Origin: CAYYYA01 sp964517065
Lineage (GTDB): Bacteria; Patescibacteriota; Patescibacteriia; UBA1558; 2-01-FULL-52-15
NCBI GenBank assembly: GCA_964517065.1
Contig: CAZFBK010000004.1
Span: 1-63,894, forward strand
Direction of reading: 5' to 3'
Length of the DNA stretch: 63,894 nucleotides
Shown: one piece after another, positions 22,288 through 32,488 of the stretch
How positions within the stretch are numbered: the stretch's first letter is position 1
How the letters are laid out: every line of letters starts with the position of its first letter
Translations under genes and position numbers: made by a program
Notes under the pieces: generated by a model
Database searches by the model: none
Told to the model about the DNA's origin: nothing
What the model saw: the letters and a program-made list of their open reading frames with translations, nothing else

Positions 22288-25200
22288 ATGAACCCTCTTA
22301 TTAACCAATCACTTACTTCTATGAAACGCAGCAATCAGACTCTGCTTCGTGTCAGTATTTCACTGTTCGTTGTCTCGTTGATCGTTATGCCTTTGGCGCC
22401 TGTATGGGCGAGGGAGGCTACTACAGCTGAGCCGGCTGTAGTAGCAAATGATTCTGCCCCGACTGTGGCAGAAGTTGCCGCTCCAGCAGTGGATACGACT
22501 GAATCAGTGAAAACAACTGACGGTCAACAAAATCCTGGTGATGAAATAAATACAGGCGGCAGCGAGCAACCAAATCCTGGTGCTGCTATCTTTTCAGCTA
22601 AACAACCAAATAAATTTGAAATTGGAAAAAATGGACAAGCGCAGGTTGTGGAATCAACCGGCGCTTTTAGCTATTCCTACCCTCTAGAGATTCCCAAAGG
22701 CAGAAATGGTTTACAACCATCATTAGCCTTAACCTATAATAGTCAGCGCAATAATAAAGATTCGCTATATGGTTTGGGTTGGGATCTTGATATTCCTTAT
22801 GTTGAGAGATCAGCACGGCAGGGAACAGAAAAGAGATACACAAATTTTGATTTCACTTTAAATTTTCCCGGTGGGGGAAATTTAGTGCCTCTCTCTGTTG
22901 ATGTTAACGGGTATGGTACCTATGGTTCTGAAGTTGAAAGCCAATTTAATAAAATTGAATGGCTCAGTAGTAAAACGTGGAAGATTACGGACAAGAGTGG
23001 TATTGTCTATACCTTTGGTACGGACGCAGCTAGTCGTCAGGATGATCCGAATGACAGTACACATATATATCGTTGGATGCTGCAGGAGGTGCGTGATACC
23101 AACGATAATTTTGTTCGTTACGAATATTTGAAAGATTCCGGCGCGATCTATCCGAAAGCTATCTATTATACGGGGAGTGGATCAACTGATGGTCTCTACA
23201 AGGTTATCTTTGATCCCATATACTCTGGACCAATAGCCACACGTCCCGATATTACAACTAGTAACGATGCGGGCTTTGGTATTACTACCAAATACACGAT
23301 TAATTCTATACAAGTGCTCGTCGGTGGAGTCGGAAAGAAGAAGTATGATGTAGAAACGATACAGGGAGAGGCTGGTAAGACTGTGGTCAGTAGGATTAAA
23401 GAAGCGGGTAGAAATGGCACCACCTGGGACTACTTACCAGCCACAGATTTTGAATATGGTACGTCATCAAAACAATGGACCACGGATCCTAATTACCAAG
23501 TGCCTTTTGAATTTGAATTCTATGGTCAGCAAAATAGCCAGCAATACAATATCTTTGCTTTTCTCTCTATGGACGTCAATGGGGATGGGTTAACTGATCT
23601 GTTGTACAGTAGTCAAGATTGTCCTTGGGAAATTGACTTAAGGACCTATATCAATAATGGTAACAACGGGTGGTCTACGACAACTGATTGGCAGTTGCCT
23701 TTCGACTTTCCTCTACGGGGAAGAACTTGCACCGGTTATAAGTGGAATTATCAAAACCGCTTTATGGTTGCCGATCTCAACGGTGATTTACGAGATGACT
23801 TCGTTGTTTCATTTGTAGTTTCCGAGGTTGAAACAAAAAAAGTATATATAAGCAATGGCGAGAATGGCTGGACCTTAGATCCAAACTGGACCATACCATT
23901 TAATTTTGGGGACTTCTATTATGACGGAGGGACAATTAAACTTTATAGCCCGAAATATAATCTTTTTGATGTGAATGGTGATAAGCGAGCTGATTTTGTC
24001 GAAGCTTATTATAATGATGACACCCATCAATTCATTCATAATGTTTATATTAATAATGGTGTAAATGGATGGACTGTAGATCCGAGCTGGACCGTACCTA
24101 TTGATTTTGCAATGTATGGACAGGGTAATGTTAAAGATTATAGTGCTAACTATCGCTTAGGAGATGTTAATGGTGATGGCTTAACAGATATTATGTATTC
24201 ACGTTATGAGCAGACTATTGATTCTGATGTGCGTCAAGTATTTATCAATAATGGAAAAAATGGTTGGACTCTTGATCCTAGTTGGCAGATTCCATTTCTT
24301 TTCTCTCAGTACTCCATTGGAGGCTCAGAAACGGATTTCGGATTTAGATTTAAAATGTTAGATATTAATGGAGACGGTTTGAGCGATTTTATTGAATCAT
24401 ATCATAGTTATTGGGCAGGTGATTCTGATATTAAAAATGTCTACATCAATAATGGTCATGGTGAATGGGTAATTGATAGTGCCTATAATATCCCTTTTGT
24501 ATTCGGGGTCTATGAAAGTAATAATAGTACATCTGATCATAATCCACGTTATCGCATGTTTGACGCTGTTGGCAATTTGAGTGTGAATTATCTAAGTTCC
24601 TATGTTGATGAATATCGTAATGATCAGGGCAACTCTGTGAAAGTTCTAGATCAAGCTCCCAGTTGGAATAAATTAAAGAGCATTAAACGTCTGAATCAAA
24701 CAATTATTAGTGCCGACTATGCAGCTTCGGCTCAACTCAAAGATCAAAATCAAAACCTGTTGAATCCTAAAGCCGTTGTGAATGTGCCGGTGGTTTCAAC
24801 TGTCACCTATAATGACGGTCTGGGTCATCAGCAGACTAGTAATTATAGTTATGAAGCTGGCAGCTATTATATAGGTAATTCTCTTAAGCAGAATAAATTC
24901 ACCGGTTTTGGCAAAGTGACGAAGACAGAGAGCGATAATAAGATTACAACGTATTATCATCAAGGTGGTGGTCTCGATGGTGCTGCTCTCGGTGAATATC
25001 AGGATAGCTATGCTAAGATTGGACAATCATTCCGCCAAGAGATTCGTAATGCTTCAGGACAATTATTACAACAAAGCGTTACCAAGGTTGACTCTGCGAC
25101 TTTAGCTGATGGCAGACAATTCCCAACTGTCGCACGTACCACTCAAACAATATTTGGTGCTACGACAAAATCACAGGCTACCCAGTATCAGTATGATGGT

Positions 25201-28200
25201 GTTGGTAATGTTTTACAGGAACAGAATTTAGGGTTAGTGACGGCCAATACTAATACTGGTGATGTCACTGATACTCTAATGGGCGACGAGAAAACCACCA
25301 CCTATGCCTATGCTCTGAATACCGGCAAGCATATCCTCGGCGTACCAAAGACGAAGACTATCAGTAACACGGGGGAAACTAAATCTCAAGATTTCTACTA
25401 TGACACCTATCCTGAGCTCGGAGCGCTGGATAAAGTAAATCTGACCAAAGAAGATTTGAAAGTTAATGTTGTTGATATCGAGACTACGTATAACAATTAC
25501 GGTTTACCTCTGACCAAGAAAGATCCGAAAGATACCACAGCAGTTAGTCTGACGTACGATGTGAATAATCTCTTCGTCACGACCACCACTGATGCTTTGT
25601 CTCGTAAGACAGTGACCAAATACGATCCGGCTACTGGACAACTATTGTATTCTCGCGATCCGAACGGCTATCAAGAAAAAAATACTTATGATGCTTTTGG
25701 CCGATTGACCAAGAAAGAAGTTTCTGATGCCACCAATGTTACTACCTTGAATACCAAGCAGGAAATAACCTATCAGGATACAACTTTCCCGAATTACACT
25801 GAAGTCAAAGATTATTTCAAAGCTGGTAGTTACACTACGTCACGGGAATACTACGATGGTCTTGGTCGGGTGATTCAGAGTGATAAGTCTGATGTCACCG
25901 GACAGTATATTGTTAGTTATAAGCAATACGATAGCCAAGGCAGAGTAGCGAAAGAAACTCTGCCGGCTTTCACCAGTACGATCAGCTACAACCCCGCACC
26001 AAGCTTCAGTACAGCCAAGACGTATACCTATGACGCTTTGGACCGCGTACTGACAGAGGTTACGCCGACCGGTACGACCAGCTATGCGTATGACGGTTTG
26101 GTGACTACTATCACCGACCCTCGTAATAAAGTGAAGAAATTGACTAAAGATGCTTTTGATAACTTAGTAAAAGTTGAAGAGTTTAATAGTGGCTCCACCT
26201 ATACGACGGTCTACGAATATACACTGACCAATAAGCTGAAGAAGATCACCGACGCGCTCGGTAATATCCGCACCTTTACCTATGATGCGCTGGATAATCT
26301 AACGCAGCAGGATATGGTGCATAAGTCTTCTGTCGCCAACCCAGCTCACTGGACCTATACCTACGACAAAAATGGCAACGTCCTAAGTAAGGCTGATCCA
26401 AAGTCACAAACAACAAACTATAGCTATGACGCGCTCAATCGTTTATTGCAGGAGAATTTTACCGGCAAGACCGGTATTGAGTACGCGCTGACCTATGATC
26501 AAGGTAGTGGACAGCTGGGTCGTCTGACGCACGTTGTGGGCAGTGACGGTTTAATTACTGACTACACCTATGACAAGCAAGGTAAACCCTTGACCGTCAC
26601 GCGTACTATCGATGGCACCAGCTATGTCTTGACCTATACCTACGATTGGAACGGTAATGTCACGTCTATTACGTATCCGGAAGGAGAGCGGGTGGATTAT
26701 CTTTACAATTCTGCCGGACAGATCAATCAAGTGAATAAAGTGAAGAATGGTGTGACTACCGTTTTAGCTCAAGGTGTGACCTATTCACCACTTGGTCAGA
26801 TTACCCATTTGCAGCGTGGTAATAATGTCACGACTGATTATACCTATGATGCCAATCAGAGTTATCGTCTGACGCGTCTACGCACAGTGAGCGGTTCTGT
26901 AGTGTTGCAGGATATCGCCTATACCTATGATGCGAATGGTAACATCTTGACACTCATTGATACTTCACAGACTGCACTAGCAAAGAGCGTGACCTATATC
27001 TATGACGATCTTAATCGTCTGACATCAGCTGCGGTCACTGGCTCTGGCTCTGGTGCCAACTATACCCAAACCTACAGCTATGACGCTACGGGTAATATGC
27101 TGACGAACTCCGCTGTCGGTACCTATGCCTATACCTTAGACAATCCACAACAGGCTCGTACTATGGGCGCTACCACCTATACCTATGATGGTAATGGCAA
27201 CGTCAATTATATAAATTCTGATTTCCAGAATTACGACTGGCGCGATCGCATGAACTATAGTCGTTTGGCTGGCTCAGCTGATCATATGGAGTATACCTAT
27301 GATCATACCAACCAACGGGTGAAGAAACATTCAGTTGTCACACCTCCGCCACCTCCAGGTGATTGTGAGAATCATCCAGACCAGTGCCCTGATCCAATCT
27401 TCGGTATTCCGGTAGGTATCACACCTCCGAATCCGAAGTTACCGACTCCGATTGAAGTGGTTCTTCCAGAACCAGAAGTTGGAAGTTTACGGTTACCCGC
27501 CTCGCCAGAGACGAGTCGTGGCGGGGAAGTTGAAGATCCAGCGACAGTGGCTTCTTCTACACCGGCGGTCTCTATTCAGACACTTTCCTCTACATCAACA
27601 GAATCTTTAACCTTAGAGCCGACGGAGATACTACCGGTAGGAGTTTTCGAGATATCTACGACTACGCCCCAATTTGCCTCCGATTCTAACTCCGATCTCC
27701 CAACTCCCAACTTCGAACCTGCTACTTCGACTGATCCTCTTGTTTCACCTGATCCCGTGATAACACCAACGTCAACTGAATCTAGCTTCGAACTCCCAAC
27801 TCCCAACTTCTCCGATGCTACAACCACAGACGCCAATCTCTCATTAGAAAACCCAACTCCCGATACTGCGCCTTCAACTGGCGACGTCATTACCTACTAC
27901 ATCGACAAATACTACGAAAAGCAGTGGAATGGCGTAGCTCGTAATCACTACTTCTTAGGCAACATTAACCTCGCTGTCGATGTTTTGTCCGGTACGAATA
28001 CTGGTGTATACTATGTATTGTCCGATCATCTTGGATCGAGTTCTCTGACAACTAACCCTTTTGGCAACATGATAGACCGTACGGAGTATGCTCCTTATGG
28101 CTCTATTGTAGCTACTGCTGCTACTCAGAATATTGGCAATAACTATAAGTTTACGGGGAAAGAAGCTGACGCAGAGAACAACCTTCAGTACTTTGGTGCT

Positions 28201-29001
28201 AGATATTACGATAACCGTGTTGGCAAATTTACTGCTATAGATCCTTATGGACTGCAAGTCAGTAAAGTAATAGGTATGCTATCCGACCCTCAGAGTCTGA
28301 ATGGCTATGTATATTCTAGAAATAACCCCGTTATATTAGTTGACCCTGATGGTAGAGACTGGCATACATTCGGCCAAGGCTTAGCTAGTCCCTTTGTCTA
28401 TGCATATCAGCATCCGTTAGAAACAGTAGCGACAGTTGCTGTGGTTGTGGCTGTTGCTTCAGTAGCTCCTGTTGCAGTTGCAGTTCTTGGCACGGTTGCT
28501 GGAAGTGTTGCTATCGGTACCGCTCTGGGGAACGCTGCTAATGCTCCCGATGCTAATACGAGAGACTATTATCTTGGAGCAGCTGTAAGTAATACAGCGT
28601 TGACCGCGGTTGCGGTTAAGGGCGCAGGAACACTTTCAACACCAAAACCAGTATCGGCAAGTACGGGTATTGCTGATGATGCCTTGGTTGTACGGGGTGG
28701 CGGTTTATCAAATCAGGCGGCTAATAGATTCAGAATTGAACCAAGTCGAACTCCGGGTGTAATTGGTTATTCCGCTCAGTGTAGTAATAGTTGTACTGAT
28801 ATTAGTCAATTGGGACAATTAGGAAAAAATCTTAAAAACCCCGAACTTTCAGTTGTAAAAGCCAAAGACATAAGAGCTTTTAAAGGAGATGTGATACCAA
28901 CACCGGGACTAGGCGACCACGTTACTATTACTGGATTAGATGGTAATCTTTCCAGTAAATTACCATGGGAGGCATTTAAGAATCCTAATCCACGTAAATA
29001 A
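22288..29001 (+). CDS. SpvB/FG-GAP/RHS-repeat polymorphic toxin
   Basis: This 2237-aa exported protein has a signal peptide (core SISLFVVSLIVMPLAP, cut near PVWA). It has an SpvB-like region (about 110-400), FG-GAP/VCBS repeats with D-x-N-G-D-x-x-x-D calcium motifs near 429, 500, 562, 629 and 692, and many YD/RHS repeats (about 1080-1680). A Ser/Thr/Pro-rich linker follows (about 1690-1870), then the RHS core (HLGSSSLT near 1910, GARYYDNRVGKFTAIDP near 1969, VDPDGR near 2017). The variable C-terminal tip of about 215 aa has a long hydrophobic segment and an unrecognised domain. RHS proteins encapsulate such tips for delivery. The start could be ATG 22321. A probable immunity gene follows 2 bases later. 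Confidence 0.92.
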   Translation: MNPLINQSLTSMKRSNQTLLRVSISLFVVSLIVMPLAPVWAREATTAEPAVVANDSAPTVAEVAAPAVDTTESVKTTDGQQNPGDEINTGGSEQPNPGAAIFSAKQPNKFEIGKNGQAQVVESTGAFSYSYPLEIPKGRNGLQPSLALTYNSQRNNKDSLYGLGWDLDIPYVERSARQGTEKRYTNFDFTLNFPGGGNLVPLSVDVNGYGTYGSEVESQFNKIEWLSSKTWKITDKSGIVYTFGTDAASRQDDPNDSTHIYRWMLQEVRDTNDNFVRYEYLKDSGAIYPKAIYYTGSGSTDGLYKVIFDPIYSGPIATRPDITTSNDAGFGITTKYTINSIQVLVGGVGKKKYDVETIQGEAGKTVVSRIKEAGRNGTTWDYLPATDFEYGTSSKQWTTDPNYQVPFEFEFYGQQNSQQYNIFAFLSMDVNGDGLTDLLYSSQDCPWEIDLRTYINNGNNGWSTTTDWQLPFDFPLRGRTCTGYKWNYQNRFMVADLNGDLRDDFVVSFVVSEVETKKVYISNGENGWTLDPNWTIPFNFGDFYYDGGTIKLYSPKYNLFDVNGDKRADFVEAYYNDDTHQFIHNVYINNGVNGWTVDPSWTVPIDFAMYGQGNVKDYSANYRLGDVNGDGLTDIMYSRYEQTIDSDVRQVFINNGKNGWTLDPSWQIPFLFSQYSIGGSETDFGFRFKMLDINGDGLSDFIESYHSYWAGDSDIKNVYINNGHGEWVIDSAYNIPFVFGVYESNNSTSDHNPRYRMFDAVGNLSVNYLSSYVDEYRNDQGNSVKVLDQAPSWNKLKSIKRLNQTIISADYAASAQLKDQNQNLLNPKAVVNVPVVSTVTYNDGLGHQQTSNYSYEAGSYYIGNSLKQNKFTGFGKVTKTESDNKITTYYHQGGGLDGAALGEYQDSYAKIGQSFRQEIRNASGQLLQQSVTKVDSATLADGRQFPTVARTTQTIFGATTKSQATQYQYDGVGNVLQEQNLGLVTANTNTGDVTDTLMGDEKTTTYAYALNTGKHILGVPKTKTISNTGETKSQDFYYDTYPELGALDKVNLTKEDLKVNVVDIETTYNNYGLPLTKKDPKDTTAVSLTYDVNNLFVTTTTDALSRKTVTKYDPATGQLLYSRDPNGYQEKNTYDAFGRLTKKEVSDATNVTTLNTKQEITYQDTTFPNYTEVKDYFKAGSYTTSREYYDGLGRVIQSDKSDVTGQYIVSYKQYDSQGRVAKETLPAFTSTISYNPAPSFSTAKTYTYDALDRVLTEVTPTGTTSYAYDGLVTTITDPRNKVKKLTKDAFDNLVKVEEFNSGSTYTTVYEYTLTNKLKKITDALGNIRTFTYDALDNLTQQDMVHKSSVANPAHWTYTYDKNGNVLSKADPKSQTTNYSYDALNRLLQENFTGKTGIEYALTYDQGSGQLGRLTHVVGSDGLITDYTYDKQGKPLTVTRTIDGTSYVLTYTYDWNGNVTSITYPEGERVDYLYNSAGQINQVNKVKNGVTTVLAQGVTYSPLGQITHLQRGNNVTTDYTYDANQSYRLTRLRTVSGSVVLQDIAYTYDANGNILTLIDTSQTALAKSVTYIYDDLNRLTSAAVTGSGSGANYTQTYSYDATGNMLTNSAVGTYAYTLDNPQQARTMGATTYTYDGNGNVNYINSDFQNYDWRDRMNYSRLAGSADHMEYTYDHTNQRVKKHSVVTPPPPPGDCENHPDQCPDPIFGIPVGITPPNPKLPTPIEVVLPEPEVGSLRLPASPETSRGGEVEDPATVASSTPAVSIQTLSSTSTESLTLEPTEILPVGVFEISTTTPQFASDSNSDLPTPNFEPATSTDPLVSPDPVITPTSTESSFELPTPNFSDATTTDANLSLENPTPDTAPSTGDVITYYIDKYYEKQWNGVARNHYFLGNINLAVDVLSGTNTGVYYVLSDHLGSSSLTTNPFGNMIDRTEYAPYGSIVATAATQNIGNNYKFTGKEADAENNLQYFGARYYDNRVGKFTAIDPYGLQVSKVIGMLSDPQSLNGYVYSRNNPVILVDPDGRDWHTFGQGLASPFVYAYQHPLETVATVAVVVAVASVAPVAVAVLGTVAGSVAIGTALGNAANAPDANTRDYYLGAAVSNTALTAVAVKGAGTLSTPKPVSASTGIADDALVVRGGGLSNQAANRFRIEPSRTPGVIGYSAQCSNSCTDISQLGQLGKNLKNPELSVVKAKDIRAFKGDVIPTPGLGDHVTITGLDGNLSSKLPWEAFKNPNPRK
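27690..27862. repeat. Intergenic-type repeat units inside the RHS linker
   Basis: CTCCCAACTCCCAACTTCGAA near 27698-27717 and CGAACTCCCAACTCCCAACTT near 27790-27810 are inverse copies of the AAGTTGGGAGTT units seen between genes (for example 48834-48845). They stay in frame and encode LPTPNF in the Ser/Thr/Pro-rich linker. Confidence 0.5.
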
Positions 29002-29003
29002 TT

Positions 29004-29276
29004 ATGGATATTTCAAACACAGAACCAATTTGGGTCGACTTTAATAACTCTGATGAAGATAGAGCTGTGCGATTATTTCTCCCGTTGAAGACTATGGCGT
29101 TAAAAGATATGGATCTTGAATTGGTTGAAGGATTGAACGTTTGGATTACAGATGGTGAAATAGAGGCCATCGGTACAACCACTTTTCGAGATGGTATTTG
29201 GGTGGCAGTATTAGACGAAGATTCGTTAAAATCCCTTGATAAGAATTCTCCTTATCATATTGATAACCAGAAATAG
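29004..29276 (+). CDS. Probable immunity protein of the RHS toxin
   Basis: This 90-aa acidic protein has no signal peptide, and its alternating strands and helices suit a small immunity protein. It starts 2 bases after the RHS toxin stop, the standard place for an immunity gene. Landmarks are SDEDRAVRLFLPLK near 16-29 and GEIEAIGTTTFRDGIWVAVL near 51-70. No family was recognised. The immunity role rests on position, size and charge. Confidence 0.6.
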   Translation: MDISNTEPIWVDFNNSDEDRAVRLFLPLKTMALKDMDLELVEGLNVWITDGEIEAIGTTTFRDGIWVAVLDEDSLKSLDKNSPYHIDNQK

Positions 29277-29372
29277 TTACTTCCTCAATACGATGAGCGA
29301 TGATATCAGTTGTGGCTATAATATGGTGAGTTATGATAGCTTCCAAACCTCAAAACTGCTACCATTAAGCCC

Positions 29373-30830
29373 ATGATAAAGCTCTTCAAGTCCCGTCAAG
29401 AATTAATGTTGTGGCTTAGTGTTGGTCTTTATAGTGTTATCTTCATCACAATTTCCTGTCTGCGTCACAATTTTTTCTTGACGCAGACGTGGGATCTGGG
29501 AGCATTTACCCAGATGTATTGGCGGGCGACGCATGGCTTGGGTTTTGGTACGCCTATTGAGCAAGCGGCGAATCATCTTGGTGTACATATGAGCCCTTTT
29601 TTGTATCTGCTGATACCTGGCTATTGGCTATTTCAATCTCCGGTCTATCTGCTCGTTGTGCAGACGTTAGCCTTAGCTTTGGGAGCTATACCACTGTACT
29701 ATATTGGTAAGTTAGTGTTACCGCAGAGCAAGTGGCCGTTGACTGTCGCCATTGCGTATCTGTGTTATCCATCATTGCATTGGATAAATCTATTCGATTT
29801 TCACGAAGTGCCTTTTTTTATTCCGCTGGTTTTCACCGCGGTTTATTTTTTCTTGAGACAACGCTGGTGGTGGAGTGGGATATTTTTTGTCCTCGCGGCC
29901 AGTGTCAGTGAGAACTCCATTGTAGCTATCAGTGCCTTGGCTCTGTACTTGGCTTTCATGCGACGTCCACTCCATGGTTCAGCAGGACACTCTCGGAAGC
30001 GACAGATGTTGTTCGGACTGGGAGTATTTCTGATATCTCTGGTGTATTTCGTCGTAGCAGTGAAGATATTGATGCCGGCTGCGGGCGGAGGGTTCTTCCG
30101 TATTGACCGGTATACGCAGTTTGGAGGTTCTCTATCGGAAATAGCGGTAAACATGGTGACGAAGCCTTCGATCCTGTTCTCGACCATCTGGCAATGGAGC
30201 AGATTGCAGTATCTGGCAGGGTTATTTTTGCCGTTATTATTACTGCCGTTTTTTTCTGGTTGGGGTATCATAACGCTGATCCCGGGGTTGGCTCAGAATG
30301 TACTCTCAACTTTTAGTTTTCAGACGTCGAGTTATTACCAATATGACGCTACGTTACTGCCGGCTTTGTGGCTGACGGTCCTGATCGGACTCCAACATCC
30401 GTGGATAGCCAAGGTGCGAGAGAAAAAATGGTTTTACTGGATATTCTGGTTTGCGATCGTGCTCGCTTTGGCAGTACGTTCGCCGCTCAACCCGTTCAGC
30501 TTATCGTCTCTGATCTCGCAACCAGCGGAGCGTCAGACAGCTTATCGGGATTATATTGATCTTGTGCCGGATACTGCTTCAGTCACTGCACCAACGAATC
30601 TAATCCCACACCTGTCAAATAGGCCATATGCTTTCATGCTCGGCAGGCAGCAATTTGATACCGATATTATTATTGTCGACACTCATGATTATTTTGGTTA
30701 TGACACCCAAGAGAGCTTTATTGCCTATGTTCAGAGTATTGGTCAATCAGGTACGTATGAAGTCGGGAAGGTAGCAGACGGCTATTTGTTGTTTTATCGT
30801 AAAGGCACGCAATTAAAAGAGAGTAAGTAA
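29373..30830 (+). CDS. DUF2079 polytopic membrane protein
   Basis: This 485-aa membrane protein has about ten helices and a C-terminal soluble part. Family-like motifs are TQTWDLGAFTQMYW near 38-51, ANHLGVHMSPFLYLL near 67-81, LFDFHEVPFFIP near 142-153 and a distal HLSNRPYAF. DUF2079 proteins are GT-C-like membrane proteins of unknown substrate (family knowledge). A role in envelope glycosylation fits the uppP, manC and GT39-type genes elsewhere in the window. Confidence 0.85.
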   Translation: MIKLFKSRQELMLWLSVGLYSVIFITISCLRHNFFLTQTWDLGAFTQMYWRATHGLGFGTPIEQAANHLGVHMSPFLYLLIPGYWLFQSPVYLLVVQTLALALGAIPLYYIGKLVLPQSKWPLTVAIAYLCYPSLHWINLFDFHEVPFFIPLVFTAVYFFLRQRWWWSGIFFVLAASVSENSIVAISALALYLAFMRRPLHGSAGHSRKRQMLFGLGVFLISLVYFVVAVKILMPAAGGGFFRIDRYTQFGGSLSEIAVNMVTKPSILFSTIWQWSRLQYLAGLFLPLLLLPFFSGWGIITLIPGLAQNVLSTFSFQTSSYYQYDATLLPALWLTVLIGLQHPWIAKVREKKWFYWIFWFAIVLALAVRSPLNPFSLSSLISQPAERQTAYRDYIDLVPDTASVTAPTNLIPHLSNRPYAFMLGRQQFDTDIIIVDTHDYFGYDTQESFIAYVQSIGQSGTYEVGKVADGYLLFYRKGTQLKESK

Positions 30831-30875
30831 AGAACAGCTTTTGCAGTCAAAAACATAGCCACCAAATCCCAAAAA

Positions 30876-30884
30876 TGCTATACT
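30876..30884 (+). promoter_or_regulatory. Extended -10 promoter of the pgk group
   Basis: TG-C-TATACT lies 22 bases before the start of the gene at 30907. It matches an extended -10 element like the one before gap. No clear -35 box is seen. Confidence 0.5.
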
Positions 30885-30906
30885 AAGGTCATCAAAAGGC
30901 CTTTTT

Positions 30907-31296
30907 ATGGTACACAAATTTATATATCATCCGGCGCTCGCTTTTTTCTTGCTGATATTGGTATTAGTAGCTGCTTTATGGTTCTGGGCGCCTGCTACCT
31001 TCCATCCTTCGACCCAAGCCACACTACGCGATCGGCTCAGCTGTCAGACTGACAAATTTAGCTCAGCTATACTCAATACAACCTTGGCGCAGAGTAGTGG
31101 TCAGATCAAATTACTCGTTTCTTTCGATACTAAACCTGATAATGAGGCTATTGCCCGTTTCACCGCTGCCGGCATTCAGCTCTATCCTGAGTCCTGGGTC
31201 TTGGATTATCTGGTCGGCGAAGCGTCTAACGAACATCTGTGCACGTTAGCGACAGATAGTCAGGTCACATTTATTGATATCGTACCGTCGTCATGA
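30907..31296 (+). CDS. Membrane-anchored small protein upstream of pgk
   Basis: This 129-aa protein has an N-terminal helix (LAFFLLILVLVAALWFWAP) as a signal anchor, then an outside domain with the pattern IKLLVSFDTKPDNEAIARFTAAGIQLYP and LVGEASNEHLCTLATDSQVTFIDI. The beta-alpha-beta layout recalls the I9-type propeptide fold of subtilases (weak inference; no protease is attached). It overlaps pgk by 4 bases (ATGA), so translation is probably coupled. Confidence 0.6.
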   Translation: MVHKFIYHPALAFFLLILVLVAALWFWAPATFHPSTQATLRDRLSCQTDKFSSAILNTTLAQSSGQIKLLVSFDTKPDNEAIARFTAAGIQLYPESWVLDYLVGEASNEHLCTLATDSQVTFIDIVPSS

Positions 31297-32465
31297 AACT
31301 ACGAACATTACAAAGTATTCCGGTGAAGAAGCTACGTGGCAGTCGTGTGCTGGTGCGTTTGGATTTGAACGCGCCTATCGTCAATGGTAGATTGGAGTCT
31401 GCTGATCTCTGGAAGCTGAAGTCATCAGTCAAAACCATCGACTATCTCCAGCGATATGGTGCGCGGATTATTATCGTCTCGCATCTCGGACGTCCGGACG
31501 GCAAGAAAGATCCTCAGACCAGTCTGAAACCGATTTTGAAAAAGTTTAGTCAAATGATCGGACAGAAGATTGAAGTTTGGACGAAACATCCAGGAAAGTT
31601 GGAAGTTGAAAGTAGGAAGTTGGAAGAAGGACAAGTCGCTGCTCTGGAGAATATCCGCTGGCACAAAGAAGAGGAATCTTGCAATCTGACATTTAGTAAA
31701 CAATTGGCCAAGCTGGCAGATATCTATGTCGATGATGCTTTTGGTGTCATTCAGCGGCCACATGCTTCAAACTATGGCGTCACGAAATACCTACCAAGCT
31801 ATGCCGGTTTTTTACTTGAATATGAAGTGAAACAGCTGTATAATCTAATACCCCGAGCTGATAGACCGATCGTAGCTATCATGGGTGGTAGTAAGATCAG
31901 TAGCAAAATGGTGCTGATCAAGAAACTGTTGAAACAAGTTGATTATGTGCTTTTCGGCGGAGCTCTGGCCAATAATCTCTTGCAAGCCAAAGATATCGGT
32001 ATCGGTAAATCTCTGGTAGATAGTGATGCCAAAGTGTTACATCAATATCTGGTTAGCAACAAAATCCGTCTGCCAGTCGATGCGCGAGTGGCCACCAGCC
32101 TTGATAAGCCAAGTAAGATCGTAGCCATTACCAAAGTTGCTTCACTGGATCATATTTACGACATCGGACCGGATACGGTGGAACTCTATAGCCAGATTAT
32201 CCGACAAGCGAAAACAGTGATCTGGAATGGCCCATTAGGATTGTTTGAAGATCCACGCTTTGGCAAAAGTACCCGTGAATTAATCCAGATCTTGTCAGAC
32301 AGTAAGGCTAAGGCCTATGTCGGAGGCGGGGAGACGGTCAAGGCGGTGTTGCAAAGTAGACTGGAAGACACCCTGCACTTCGTTTCCACCGGAGGAGGAG
32401 CAATGTTGAGCCTGCTGGAAGATACTGACCTGCCGGCCTTGCAAGCCTTAGTTATTAAAAAATAA
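31293..32465 (+). CDS. pgk: Phosphoglycerate kinase
   Basis: This 390-aa enzyme makes ATP from 1,3-bisphosphoglycerate. The substrate motif is VLVRLDLNAPI near 20-30 and SHLGRPDGK near 63-71, LENIRWHKEEE precedes the N-domain core, and the nucleotide site has IMGGSKISSK near 195 and GGGETVKAV near 343. A variable helix before LENIR is coded by AAGTTGGAAGTTGAAAG-like DNA resembling the intergenic repeats, but the protein length there is normal. The gene heads the run pgk, SIMPL, eno, gpmI, gpmI. Confidence 0.97.
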   Translation: MKLRTLQSIPVKKLRGSRVLVRLDLNAPIVNGRLESADLWKLKSSVKTIDYLQRYGARIIIVSHLGRPDGKKDPQTSLKPILKKFSQMIGQKIEVWTKHPGKLEVESRKLEEGQVAALENIRWHKEEESCNLTFSKQLAKLADIYVDDAFGVIQRPHASNYGVTKYLPSYAGFLLEYEVKQLYNLIPRADRPIVAIMGGSKISSKMVLIKKLLKQVDYVLFGGALANNLLQAKDIGIGKSLVDSDAKVLHQYLVSNKIRLPVDARVATSLDKPSKIVAITKVASLDHIYDIGPDTVELYSQIIRQAKTVIWNGPLGLFEDPRFGKSTRELIQILSDSKAKAYVGGGETVKAVLQSRLEDTLHFVSTGGGAMLSLLEDTDLPALQALVIKK

Positions 32466-32488
32466 TCTAAACATTAAATAATAAATAT

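Noticed and set aside
27576..27890. Minus-strand 104-codon frame in the RHS linker
   Set aside because: It is a mirror of the repetitive Ser/Thr/Pro codons of the toxin linker and gives a Val/Gly/Ser repeat with no start signal.
31600..31632. AAGTTGGAAGTTGAAAG stretch in pgk as a repeat insertion
   Set aside because: The DNA looks like the intergenic repeats, but the protein segment has normal length for PGK, so an insertion cannot be claimed.
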